Source: Streptomyces sp. NRRL S-350
GTDB taxonomy: Bacteria; Actinomycetota; Actinomycetes; Streptomycetales; Streptomycetaceae
NCBI RefSeq assembly: GCF_000719705.1
Contig: NZ_JOHO01000023.1
Location: forward strand, 62,001-126,000
Length of the DNA stretch: 64,000 nt
Reading direction: 5' to 3'
The notes under the pieces are model-generated. The model worked only from the letters and a program-made list of their open reading frames with translations. It was not told the DNA's origin and ran no database searches. A program made the translations under genes and the position numbers. Shown piece by piece: positions 50,704 through 57,659 of this stretch (within the stretch, counting starts at the first letter, position 1; the number at the start of each line of letters is the position of its first letter).

Positions 50704-51078
50704 TCAGGCCGCGAGGGCGGTGGTGTCGGCGCACGTCAGGCAGGTGCCGAGGTGCGCGGGGAGGACGTAGCCGGCGTCCTGGCCGCAGGCGGGGCAGGTG
50801 CGACGGGCAGCGTTGGCCTTGGCGAGGGCGGCGGCCTTCGCGGGGGTCATCGGGCGGATGGGCTTGGCCAGCGTGAGGCGGTAGAGGTAGGCGGGGCGGG
50901 TGCCGCCGTAGCGGGAGCGCCACATGATCTGTGCGGCGACGTCCTGCCCGCCTGGGCGCAACCCCTTGGCACGGAGCTGACGGCGGGTGAAGAGGCCGTG
51001 CGGCGCTATGCGCCAGGGGTAGGTGGGCGTGCCGCCGTGGCGGGTGCCGTCGGGGTCCCAGTGGCGGGGGCGGCTCAT
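50704..51078 (-). CDS. Zinc-ribbon AICE protein, 124 aa
   Basis: Reads MSRPRHWDPDGTRHG..., then the RRQLRAKGLRPGGQDVAAQIMWRSRYGGTRPAYLYRL block known to me from many Streptomyces mobile-element ORFs, and a C-terminal zinc ribbon (CPACGQ...GTCLTC). The start overlaps the stop of the preceding gene (ATGA). Unknown function; the zinc ribbon suggests nucleic-acid binding. Confidence 0.75.
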   Translation of the reverse strand: MSRPRHWDPDGTRHGGTPTYPWRIAPHGLFTRRQLRAKGLRPGGQDVAAQIMWRSRYGGTRPAYLYRLTLAKPIRPMTPAKAAALAKANAARRTCPACGQDAGYVLPAHLGTCLTCADTTALAA

Positions 51079-52082
51079 GCGGCCACCGCCTCGGCGTCGC
51101 CGTCCTGCTGCTCGTTGAGGCGCTTGTAGACGATGTTGACGTAGGCCGGGGAGCGGGTGGAGCGGCGGGCAGCCTCGCGCTGTGAGACCCGGTCGCGCCA
51201 GCATTCCTCGATCACGCGGGCGGCCTCGGCTTCGTCCAGCCGGACCGGCTCGGGTTCGGCGTTCACCTCGTCGGCGGGGGCGTTCACCTCGTCCCCGTCG
51301 GTGAAAGGCTCGGGCTCCGGGGTGTTCACCGGATCCGGCCGGTCCGGGTAGACCGGTCCGTCGATCACGTCGTCAGCCGGTTCCGGGGCTGGCTCGGCGA
51401 CCGGTTCGGTGGTGTTGGGCGGGGTGGGGTGAACGGGGGTGAGCGCCGGGTGAACGGGCTCGGTGTTCACCGCGTTCACCTCTCCGAGGCCGGGCGACAG
51501 GGTCGCGACGGGTGACGGGACGAGGGTGAACGGGGCCGCGGGGAGGGTGAACAGCGGAGTGTTCACCACCTGCCGGGCGGCCTGCGGGATCGTCGCCGGG
51601 CGGGTGCGCAGCGGCGGCCGTGACTGGCGCGCGAGGCGGGCAAGGGCCCGGCGGTAGGCCGGTCCGGCCTCGGCGACGAGCAGCAGCAGAAGCGGCGGGA
51701 TCAGGTGGATGACCACGCCGACCAGGTCTTTCGCCAGCGCAGCGGCCCCGATGTTGAGCCATACCGTGGCCAGCCCGGTGACCCAGCGGAAGAGGGCCGG
51801 CCAGCGTCCGGCGCTCACCCCGAACCGGGCCAGCGTGCTGTCCGCCTGGAGGCTCAGGATGAAGCACCCGTCACCGGCGACGGCCATCACGGGACCGGTG
51901 CCGTAGCCGGGTGAATGGGCGTCGATGAACGGGGCGGCGGTGGACATGCTCACCGCGACCACCGCGCCCGTCAGCACCCAGGTGCCGGTGCTGATCACGA
52001 GCGACGTACGGCGGAGCTGGGCCGGGGTGGGCACCTCGGTGAGCACCGGGTGAACACCGCCGCCGGTGCGGTGAACGTTCAC
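51075..52082 (-). CDS. DUF2637-like membrane protein with C-terminal HTH
   Basis: A 335-aa protein. Three or four membrane helices in residues 20-160 (TGTWVLTGAVVAVSMSTAAPF; GPVMAVAGDGCFILSLQA; WLNIGAAALAKDLVGVVIHLIPPLLLLLVAEAG) are followed by a Pro/Glu/Val-rich linker and a C-terminal HTH (EECWRDRVSQREAARRSTRSPAYVNIVYKRLNEQ). DUF2637 proteins with this layout are common in AICEs. The GTG start overlaps the WhiB-like stop (GTGA). It may couple a membrane or transfer signal to gene control (inference). Confidence 0.75.
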   Translation of the reverse strand: MNVHRTGGGVHPVLTEVPTPAQLRRTSLVISTGTWVLTGAVVAVSMSTAAPFIDAHSPGYGTGPVMAVAGDGCFILSLQADSTLARFGVSAGRWPALFRWVTGLATVWLNIGAAALAKDLVGVVIHLIPPLLLLLVAEAGPAYRRALARLARQSRPPLRTRPATIPQAARQVVNTPLFTLPAAPFTLVPSPVATLSPGLGEVNAVNTEPVHPALTPVHPTPPNTTEPVAEPAPEPADDVIDGPVYPDRPDPVNTPEPEPFTDGDEVNAPADEVNAEPEPVRLDEAEAARVIEECWRDRVSQREAARRSTRSPAYVNIVYKRLNEQQDGDAEAVAA

Positions 52083-52456
52083 CCGGCACCCCCGGCGTTC
52101 ACCCGGGCTCGATCGCGGGCCGCCCGCCGCAGCACGCTGTTGCGCTCGCGCTCGTTCAGGCCGCCGAAGATGCCATGCGGCTCGCGCCGCTCCAGCGCGT
52201 TGCCCAGGCACAGCAGGCGGACCGGGCAGCCGGCGCAGATCATCTTGGCGCGACGCTCGGCCCACTCGGCGGCCGCGGCCCCGATCTCCTCGGGGTCGGG
52301 GTAGAACAGCTCGGTGTCAACGCCGGCGCAGGCGGCGCCGCGCAGGTCGCTGTCCGGGTTCGGGCGGTACTCGGCGAGCACGGTGGCCGCCGGGCGGGCG
52401 GTCAGGTGCGGGGTGCGCGTCGCACCGCTGATGATCGTGCGGAGCTGGGCCATCAC
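52079..52456 (-). CDS. WhiB-like iron–sulfur regulator encoded by the AICE
   Basis: A 125-aa Wbl protein. Cluster ligands are the Cys in AACAGVDTELFYPDPEE, then CAGCPVRLLC; the GIFGGLNERERNSVLRRAARDR segment is the WhiB turn and DNA-binding tail. It is not an allele of wblA in this window, differing in spacing and sequence. The GTG start overlaps the preceding stop (GTGA); an ATG follows directly. WhiB-like proteins on mobile elements and phages are known to interfere with host Wbl function, which makes this a candidate host-manipulation gene. Confidence 0.88.
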   Translation of the reverse strand: MMAQLRTIISGATRTPHLTARPAATVLAEYRPNPDSDLRGAACAGVDTELFYPDPEEIGAAAAEWAERRAKMICAGCPVRLLCLGNALERREPHGIFGGLNERERNSVLRRAARDRARVNAGGAG

Positions 52457-52701
52457 GCCGCCGCCTTCCAGGTCAGCACCCGGCGACGCTCGGCCGTGCG
52501 CATCAACGCAGACGCGAACCGGGCCGCCGGCCCGTCCAGGTCCCGCAGGATCTCCCGTGCGGCGTCGAGCCGGGCCCGCCGCTCCTCGGCGCTCTCGTCC
52601 TCGGTCCCGGTGAACAGCTCGGCGTCGACACCGATACCGAGCGCGAGTTCCGCGAACTCGCTCGGCGTCGCGGCATCCTGGCCTGCGACAATCAGTTTCA
52701 T
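52453..52701 (-). CDS. Small acidic protein, 82 aa, first gene of the AICE operon
   Basis: Reads MKLIVAGQDAATPSEFAELALGIGVDAELFTG..., an acidic helix-rich small protein ending FASALMRTAERRRVLTWKAAA. No recognised family. GGAACACG lies before the ATG, and the 12-bp hairpin at 52733-52762 precedes it. Being the first gene of the leftward operon, it may be a regulator or leader protein. It is coupled to the WhiB-like gene by GTGA overlap. Confidence 0.65.
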   Translation of the reverse strand: MKLIVAGQDAATPSEFAELALGIGVDAELFTGTEDESAEERRARLDAAREILRDLDGPAARFASALMRTAERRRVLTWKAAA

Positions 52702-52732
52702 GGGTCGTGTTCCTTTACTCGGACGGCCCTGA

Positions 52733-52762
52733 GCGGTCCCGGTGTGCCAGCACCGGGACCGC
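52733..52762 (-). promoter_or_regulatory. Leader hairpin of the AICE leftward operon
   Basis: A perfect 12-bp stem (GCGGTCCCGGTG, 52733-52744, with 52751-52762) and a TGCCAG loop, 32 bases upstream of the first gene. It could be an attenuator or a transcript-stabilising leader. Confidence 0.5.
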
Positions 52763-53320
52763 AGCCGTGTTGGGGTCGGACGATCGACGAGCGTCCGCGC
52801 GGACCCGACGTACCTCCGCCGAGGCGGCGGGACGCCGGGAACCGTGATCGCTGGTCGATGCCTCACCGGCAGATGGCCCGGCGAGGCGACCTATGTCTCT
52901 TGCGGTCGATCGGGTTCATCGGGCACCTCCTTCGGTCGAGCGGGCAGGGAAACTCACTGCAAGGGGGCCACTTATGCCCCACTCTCCGGCCGTTGCTCGC
53001 GGTCGCCGGGCCACCTCGCCAGTCAGGGCCGGACCTTGCCGAACCCCTATCCCCTGGCCTTTGCGGAGATTGCAGCGTCCTCCGCCTCAGCTCGTAGACG
53101 CCCCCTTGGAGGGGCTGTTGCACCACTCCGACAGGCACGTTTGCGCAGCTCAGGGCAGCCCAAAGAAGGGCCCCAAGAGCTGATGAAGATTGCAGTGGTC
53201 CCGCTTGCTTTGCGGTCCCTTCCTGCTGCGACAAGCCTGCTCCGGCGCACGGCGTCGAACCAATGACGGCCTGTCATATGAGGTTTTCCGCCGAGGCGTT
53301 GCCCTCACAATCAACATGGT

Positions 53321-53331
53321 GCACCTAGTGC
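53321..53331 (+). promoter_or_regulatory. Operator candidate 1 upstream of gntR
   Basis: GCACCTAGTGC, a one-mismatch dyad in the context TGGTGCACNNAGTGCG that recurs at 53379. A likely binding site for the divergent GntR protein itself. Confidence 0.55.
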
Positions 53332-53378
53332 GCCAAGTTGGCAAGTGCTTCGCCGCCGCAACGCTGCGGCACACTGGT

Positions 53379-53389
53379 GCACTAAGTGC
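53379..53389 (+). promoter_or_regulatory. Operator candidate 2 upstream of gntR
   Basis: GCACTAAGTGC, a perfect dyad around a single central base, 58 bp from candidate 1 and 25 bases before the gntR start. Confidence 0.6.
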
Positions 53390-53413
53390 GATACGTCGAC
53401 TGGAGGATCACTG

Positions 53414-53836
53414 GTGACCGAGTTCCAAGGCGCGCCGGCCTATCTCCAGCTAGCCGATGACCTGCGGGAACGAATCCGCAGCGGCAAGCTGGCCGCAGGT
53501 ACCGCACTGCCGTCAACGCAGGAGTTGATGGACAGCTCCGGCGTGTCGAGCACCGTCGTGAAGAACGCCGTATCCCTGCTCCGCACCGAGGGCTACGTGA
53601 TCGGACATCAGGGGAAGGGGGTATTCGCCCAGTTCCCGCCCCGCTTGGCCGGACACTCCCGGGGCGCCGCCGACTGGGCGGTCCCGGTACTGCAAGCCGG
53701 CCAGGCGATCGAGCAGGCCCTCCGCGACTTGGTCCACACCGGGGGCGAGGGGGCAGACGCCGAAGCGGCTCTCCAACGCTGGCAGGCCGCGTTCGAAGCG
53801 CTACCCGACAGCGTGAAGAGCCGCTTGGCGGAGTAA
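53414..53836 (+). CDS. GntR-family regulator, KorSA-like
   Basis: A 140-aa protein with an N-terminal winged helix: PAYLQLADDLRERIRSGKLAAGTALPSTQELMDSSGVSSTVVKNAVSLLRTEGYVIGHQGKGVFA. A short C-terminal helical domain follows. The GTG start has GGAGG about eight bases upstream. It is the only rightward gene of the AICE core and faces the epimerase gene end to end with a one-base gap. In pSAM2 the analogous KorSA represses the transfer operon and itself; two matching dyads upstream support autoregulation here. Confidence 0.88.
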   Translation: MTEFQGAPAYLQLADDLRERIRSGKLAAGTALPSTQELMDSSGVSSTVVKNAVSLLRTEGYVIGHQGKGVFAQFPPRLAGHSRGAADWAVPVLQAGQAIEQALRDLVHTGGEGADAEAALQRWQAAFEALPDSVKSRLAE

Positions 53837-53837
53837 G

Positions 53838-54776
53838 TCAGAGGTCGCCCCGGCTGGTCGCCGCCCACCCGTCTCGGATCAGGTCGTGGAGCCCGGACCG
53901 TTCGGGCTTCCACCCGAACTCTGTCGTGATCCGGGTGAGGTCGGCGACCAGCCGGGGCGGTTCCGGCTGGGGAGGCCGGTGGACCACCGGGACGGGCCGC
54001 CCAGTCACCTGCTCCACAGCATCGACGATCTCGCGCATGCTCGCCGGAGTCGCGCCCACGTTGTACGCCCGGTGCGCAACGTCCCCAGCGTGCAACGCCA
54101 GGACGTACGCGCGGGCCAGGTCATCCACGTGGACGAAGTCCCGGACGGCGCTCCCGTCGCCGTTCATCTCCAGGTGGGGGTAGCGGCCGGCCGCCACGGC
54201 GAGCGCCTTCGGGATGATCCGGGACTCGTCGGAGTCAGCCACCCCGCCCACCGAGCCTGCGATGTTGAAGCACCGCAGACTCACCGCCCGAACGCTGCCG
54301 CGCTCACCCTCGCGCCTGAGCAGGTCGTCCGCAGCCAGCTTCGAGGCGCCGTACGGGTTGCTCGGAGCAGGCACGACGTCCTCGCCGATCGGCTGCTGCT
54401 CGGGGGCGCCGTAGATCGCCGCCGTCGATCCGAGCACGACCACGGGACGCTCCGTGGCAGCTCGGCCGGGCAGCGCCCCCAGCAGAGCCGCGGTGCCGTT
54501 GACGTTGACGTCGTGGTACTCGTCCGGCATCTCGAAGGACTCGCGCACCCGGGTGAGCGCGGCCAGGTGACAGACGGCGTGCACACCGCGCACGGCCGAT
54601 GCAACGGCTTGCTCGTCGCGGATGTCACCGTGGACCACCTCGGCCACCGGCAGCTCGCGGAGCGGGGCGCCTATGGGCCGATGGGTCAGGGCAACCACCT
54701 CGTGGCCTGCCTCGGCGAGTCGTCGGACAACCGCGTTGCCGACGAAGCCGAAGGCGCCCGTCACGAGTACGCGCAC
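53838..54776 (-). CDS. NAD-dependent epimerase/dehydratase (UDP-sugar 4-epimerase-like)
   Basis: A 312-aa extended-SDR protein. Glycine motif VTGAFGFVGNAVVRRL (GxxGxxG), HGDIRDEQAV (adenine region), the STAAIYGAPEQQPI serine (SxxxYG), the catalytic YGASK (YxxxK) and a substrate-region GDGSAVRDFVHVDD. The GTG start has GAGGAGG about eight bases upstream. It is 11 bp downstream of the XRE gene in the same orientation, so the two form a unit at the right end of the AICE, typical cargo position. The sugar substrate is unknown. Confidence 0.9.
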   Translation of the reverse strand: MRVLVTGAFGFVGNAVVRRLAEAGHEVVALTHRPIGAPLRELPVAEVVHGDIRDEQAVASAVRGVHAVCHLAALTRVRESFEMPDEYHDVNVNGTAALLGALPGRAATERPVVVLGSTAAIYGAPEQQPIGEDVVPAPSNPYGASKLAADDLLRREGERGSVRAVSLRCFNIAGSVGGVADSDESRIIPKALAVAAGRYPHLEMNGDGSAVRDFVHVDDLARAYVLALHAGDVAHRAYNVGATPASMREIVDAVEQVTGRPVPVVHRPPQPEPPRLVADLTRITTEFGWKPERSGLHDLIRDGWAATSRGDL

Positions 54777-54787
54777 GGAGTTCCTCC

Positions 54788-56389
54788 TCAGTTCAGGATC
54801 AGTCCGCGATGCTGCCACGCCAGGTCGAGGCACGCGGCGGCGGCAGACGCGAGCGGTTCATTCTCCAGCAGGTGGCGAATGTTGGCCTCGGTGAAGTCGA
54901 TCCCACCTGCGTTCCCCGTGCCGGAGATGATGCTGCCCTCGGTGTTGCGGGCCACCATGCCGGAGAACACCGCGTCGTAGACGTCGGCGTCGATCACCAC
55001 GGCGCTGATGATCTCGCCCGCCAAGGTGAGCGGGTCCAAGCCGATCCCGAAGCAGTACGGCCGCACCTTGCCCGCGCGCCGGGCCTCGTTGAGCGTGCGG
55101 AACGGCTCCACCCCGTCGTAGTCGATGGGCTCGCCGCTGCTGCCGTCAGCCTCCGGGTCGCCCAGGAACTCCTCCGCGTACTCGCGGAGCACGTTATGCC
55201 AGAGGTCGAAGTCGTTCGACTGGTCCCACGGCATCACGCTGGACGGCTGGAAGACCCCGGCGGGCATGATGTGGTACGTCCCGCCAGCCAGCGCCACGTT
55301 GCTGGCGGCCCGATGGTGCAGCGGGAACGACGCCGTGCCGTCCGCAGCGAGCCGGATGGTCAGGGTGTCGATGGAGGGCAGCAGCGGACGGCGACCGAGG
55401 TCGAACGGGTCGCCGACCAGTGCCCGGAACGGGAGCGCATCCCAGTTCGGCTCCCCGATCCATGCCGGGTCGCTGCCGGTCGCGAGCCACGCGCCCGCCA
55501 GCTCGTGAGCCACGCCCTCGCAGACGTCCGCCATGTCGAAGTAGGTCGTGTAGCCGAAGGACAGCTTCGGTCGGCCGTCGACCTGGGTGACGTCGAGCAG
55601 CCGGAAACTCGGCCGGTTCACGAACAGCGACGGCCGGTCAACCATGCGGATGGCCTGCGAGTACCGGGCGAACCGCCCGCCGGTCGCGGCCAAGGGCCGG
55701 ACGCCCTCCGACTCCGGCTCGGCGCCCACGATCTCGGGCGGGGCCGTCTGCGGCAACCATGTGAGGTTGATGTCGCCGAAGTCCAACGGTTCCGACCACA
55801 TCCAACCGGCCGTCGTGAGCACCGGGCTGTTCCCCGCTCGGCCCACGTCCGGGTACAGCCGGGCGGCCGCGCTAGTGAGTTCGCTCCGGTGCCGATTCAG
55901 GTCCCGGCGAATCATCCGCCAACGACGCTGTTCCTCGGCGGCGTCCTGCGGACCGGTCTCACCACTGGCGGCCGAGACAACGGTCGGCTCGACGGTCGGC
56001 AACAGGCCCAACTCGTCCTCGGGCAGCCCCAAGACCTGAGCCAGGCGCCGAAGCTCGTCCATGTCCTTGATCACGCGCTTCCCGCGCTCCAACAGCGAGA
56101 CATACGACTGGTCGTAGCCGAGCAGGTCGGCAAGGTCCTGCTGCTTCAGCTTGTGGAGTGTGCGGTAGGCCTTCAGGACGTCTCCGAGGTTGGACCCGTC
56201 CGGCGGCGCGGTGCGCTCGGCCGGGGCCGAGAGCCAGTTGACCGGCTTGGCCGCGGGGACGACCGGTGCCACCGGGCCTGCGAGCCCGATGGCACGGCGG
56301 CACGGGCTGCACACGGTGTCGGTGTTGCTGCGGCTCAGCCGGGCGCCACACCGGGCGCAGACGGCAGGCGTCTTGGCTGCGATGGTCAT
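54788..56389 (-). CDS. XRE regulator with zinc ribbon and Nudix-like sensor, 533 aa
   Basis: Modular regulator. The N-terminal zinc ribbon has CARC...CSPC (residues 11-30). An XRE HTH lies at about 69-125 (VLKAYRTLHKLKQQDLADLLGYDQSYVSLLERGKRVI). A long C-terminal domain contains a Nudix-like signature near 395-405: GVFQPSS..., then LWHNVLREYAEEFLGD (REYAEEFLG matches REUxEEuG). Such Nudix-type sensors in regulators usually bind a nucleotide sugar or ADP-ribose-like ligand. It is adjacent to and upstream of the epimerase gene, so the ligand may be the epimerase's substrate (inference). Confidence 0.85.
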   Translation of the reverse strand: MTIAAKTPAVCARCGARLSRSNTDTVCSPCRRAIGLAGPVAPVVPAAKPVNWLSAPAERTAPPDGSNLGDVLKAYRTLHKLKQQDLADLLGYDQSYVSLLERGKRVIKDMDELRRLAQVLGLPEDELGLLPTVEPTVVSAASGETGPQDAAEEQRRWRMIRRDLNRHRSELTSAAARLYPDVGRAGNSPVLTTAGWMWSEPLDFGDINLTWLPQTAPPEIVGAEPESEGVRPLAATGGRFARYSQAIRMVDRPSLFVNRPSFRLLDVTQVDGRPKLSFGYTTYFDMADVCEGVAHELAGAWLATGSDPAWIGEPNWDALPFRALVGDPFDLGRRPLLPSIDTLTIRLAADGTASFPLHHRAASNVALAGGTYHIMPAGVFQPSSVMPWDQSNDFDLWHNVLREYAEEFLGDPEADGSSGEPIDYDGVEPFRTLNEARRAGKVRPYCFGIGLDPLTLAGEIISAVVIDADVYDAVFSGMVARNTEGSIISGTGNAGGIDFTEANIRHLLENEPLASAAAACLDLAWQHRGLILN

Positions 56390-56655
56390 GAGGCATCTTC
56401 CCCTTCAGGGATCGGCCGATCACCGGGTCAGCCGTCCGAGGAGACGGCACCCGCGCCGGAGAACATTCAACTGCACCTGCGGTGCTGGGGATCCGTGTTT
56501 GATCAAGACGGATAGCCCCATGTGGGGCGCTGGGAGAATCCCGGGAGAAGATCTTGAGATTCACTCCGCGCCGACACGGCGGCGACCAACGAAGCCCAAC
56601 GCTCTGACCAGCGCCTTCGCGCACTTGCGCAGGTCGGACGCCGCCCCGGACCTCA
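56390..56655. other. AICE right-end non-coding segment
   Basis: 266 bp between the XRE start and attR. It holds the XRE promoter region and possibly integrase arm sites. No gene seen. Confidence 0.4.
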
Positions 56656-56703
56656 TTCGGGACGAAGAGGCCGTGGGTTCAAATCCCGCCACCCCGACCC
56701 AGT
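56656..56703 (+). repeat. attR, 48 bp
   Basis: Identical over 48 bases to 39520-39567, i.e. the 3' half of tRNA-Pro plus six bases. It is preceded by A and followed by TGAGTG, so identity stops there. It carries no complete tRNA. Confidence 0.95.
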
Positions 56704-57375
56704 TGAGTGACTGTGCCTCAGCATCTTGTGATCTTGGGCGAACAGCCGAGCCATGGCCGTCCCGCCAGCCTTGACCACCGGGCGGATCTGGCGCCGGTGG
56801 ACCTCCTCGGTGACCGACGTCGTGGAACGCCGGACCAGCCTGGAGATGTTCTCCAGGTGGTCAGACGCGGGTGCCGGCGGCGCGATGGCCGGGGAACCGG
56901 CAGGTAGGGCCCGCCGCAGGTCACTCAGGGTGGCGGACGGGCTGCTCTGGTAAAGCAGGTGTGCAGGCCCCCGGAACCGGATGATGATGGCCCGCATGAT
57001 GCTCAACGGTTCACCGGCCACGGCCCCCAGGATGCTGCTCCTGGACCGCGTTGACTTCGAGCCTGGCTGCTACGTGTTCGACCTCGATCGACCGCTGTTT
57101 CTGGCAGCTGGGGACCAGATCTGGGCGGAGCGAAGCTCGGTGGTCGTGCTACGCGCGGTCACCGGATCGGTAGAGCGTCCTGCGGGCAGCATGACTGCCG
57201 AGCGGTGGGCGTACAAGCTGTTGTAGTTCGGCCTGGCCGAGCCACGCGTGACAGGCAGCGGAATGTCCAACCGCGCTACAACGGGTGCGCACTTCGGCGG
57301 ACGGCCACGGACGCCTGGGGACCGTTCGGGCAGGTCAGCAGCACTGCTGACCGAGGTCGGGCGGGCGCCCAGGTT
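56704..57375. other. 672-bp segment between attR and the third att-like copy
   Basis: Lower GC and unlike the chromosome. It may be the remnant of an older element. It contains only the small ORF at 56981 and scattered frames without a coding pattern. Confidence 0.45.
56981..57226 (+). CDS. Hypothetical protein, 81 aa, in the att remnant segment
   Basis: Reads MMMARMMLNGSPATAPRMLLLDRVDFEPGCYVFDLDRPLFLAAGDQIWAERSSVVVLRAVTG. It looks protein-like (alternating hydrophobic beta segments), but codon third positions are mixed, unlike the chromosomal genes. No ribosome site was confirmed. It may be a remnant of a small element gene. Confidence 0.4.
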   Translation: MMMARMMLNGSPATAPRMLLLDRVDFEPGCYVFDLDRPLFLAAGDQIWAERSSVVVLRAVTGSVERPAGSMTAERWAYKLL

Positions 57376-57423
57376 GCTTCGGGACGAAGAGGCCGTGGGT
57401 TCGGATCCCGCCACCCCGACTCA
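57376..57423 (+). repeat. Third att-like copy, diverged (45/48 identity)
   Basis: Starts CTTCGGGACGAAGAGG, reads GGTTCGGATCCCGCC where attL/attR read GGTTCAAATCCCGCC, and ends ACTCAGT where attL/attR end ACCCAGT: three differences in 48 bases. A terminator-like hairpin follows directly. Confidence 0.9.
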
Positions 57424-57424
57424 G

Positions 57425-57460
57425 TGCAGGGGGCCCACCAGAGAGATTCGGTGGGCCCTC
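57425..57460 (+). terminator. Hairpin just after the third att copy
   Basis: A 13-bp stem (57425-57437 with 57448-57460, one G·T). It is the sort of terminator expected downstream of the original tRNA-Pro gene, suggesting the chromosomal right flank begins here. Confidence 0.6.
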
Positions 57461-57659
57461 TGACGTTGTGTATGGCAGCGTCCGGCAGCCGTGCCGTCGG
57501 TCGGGACGGTCCACCGCCCGGGGGCGGCTTTCCCCGGTTCATGCCACGTCCGGCCCCGGCTGCGGTAGTCGGCATGGCGCCGGGCGGCTGCCGCATCGTT
57601 TCAGGGCCCCTTGTCGGCTCCGGCTGCGCGTGAGCGCCCCGGGTTGGGGAGGGGTGGCT

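Larger units (their letters stand above)
52702..53413. other. 712-bp divergent control region between the AICE operon and gntR
   Basis: No convincing gene, and lower GC than the rest of the element. It holds the operon leader hairpin (52733-52762), the dyads before gntR (53321 and 53379) and presumably two divergent promoters. An ORF of 96 codons at 52893-53183 has no coding-like codon pattern. Confidence 0.5.

Noticed and set aside
52893..53183. ORF of 96 codons in the AICE control region
   Set aside because: Codon third positions are not GC-biased as in real genes here, there is no ribosome-binding site, and it overlaps the regulatory region.
56653..57021. Leftward ORF ending in [13 protein letters not shown]
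   Set aside because: This tail is the common artefact from translating the 3' half of a tRNA gene; it lies in the attR copy. The rest shows no recognisable domain.
57276..57596. Leftward ORF containing [13 protein letters not shown]
   Set aside because: Same tRNA-3'-end artefact in the third att copy.
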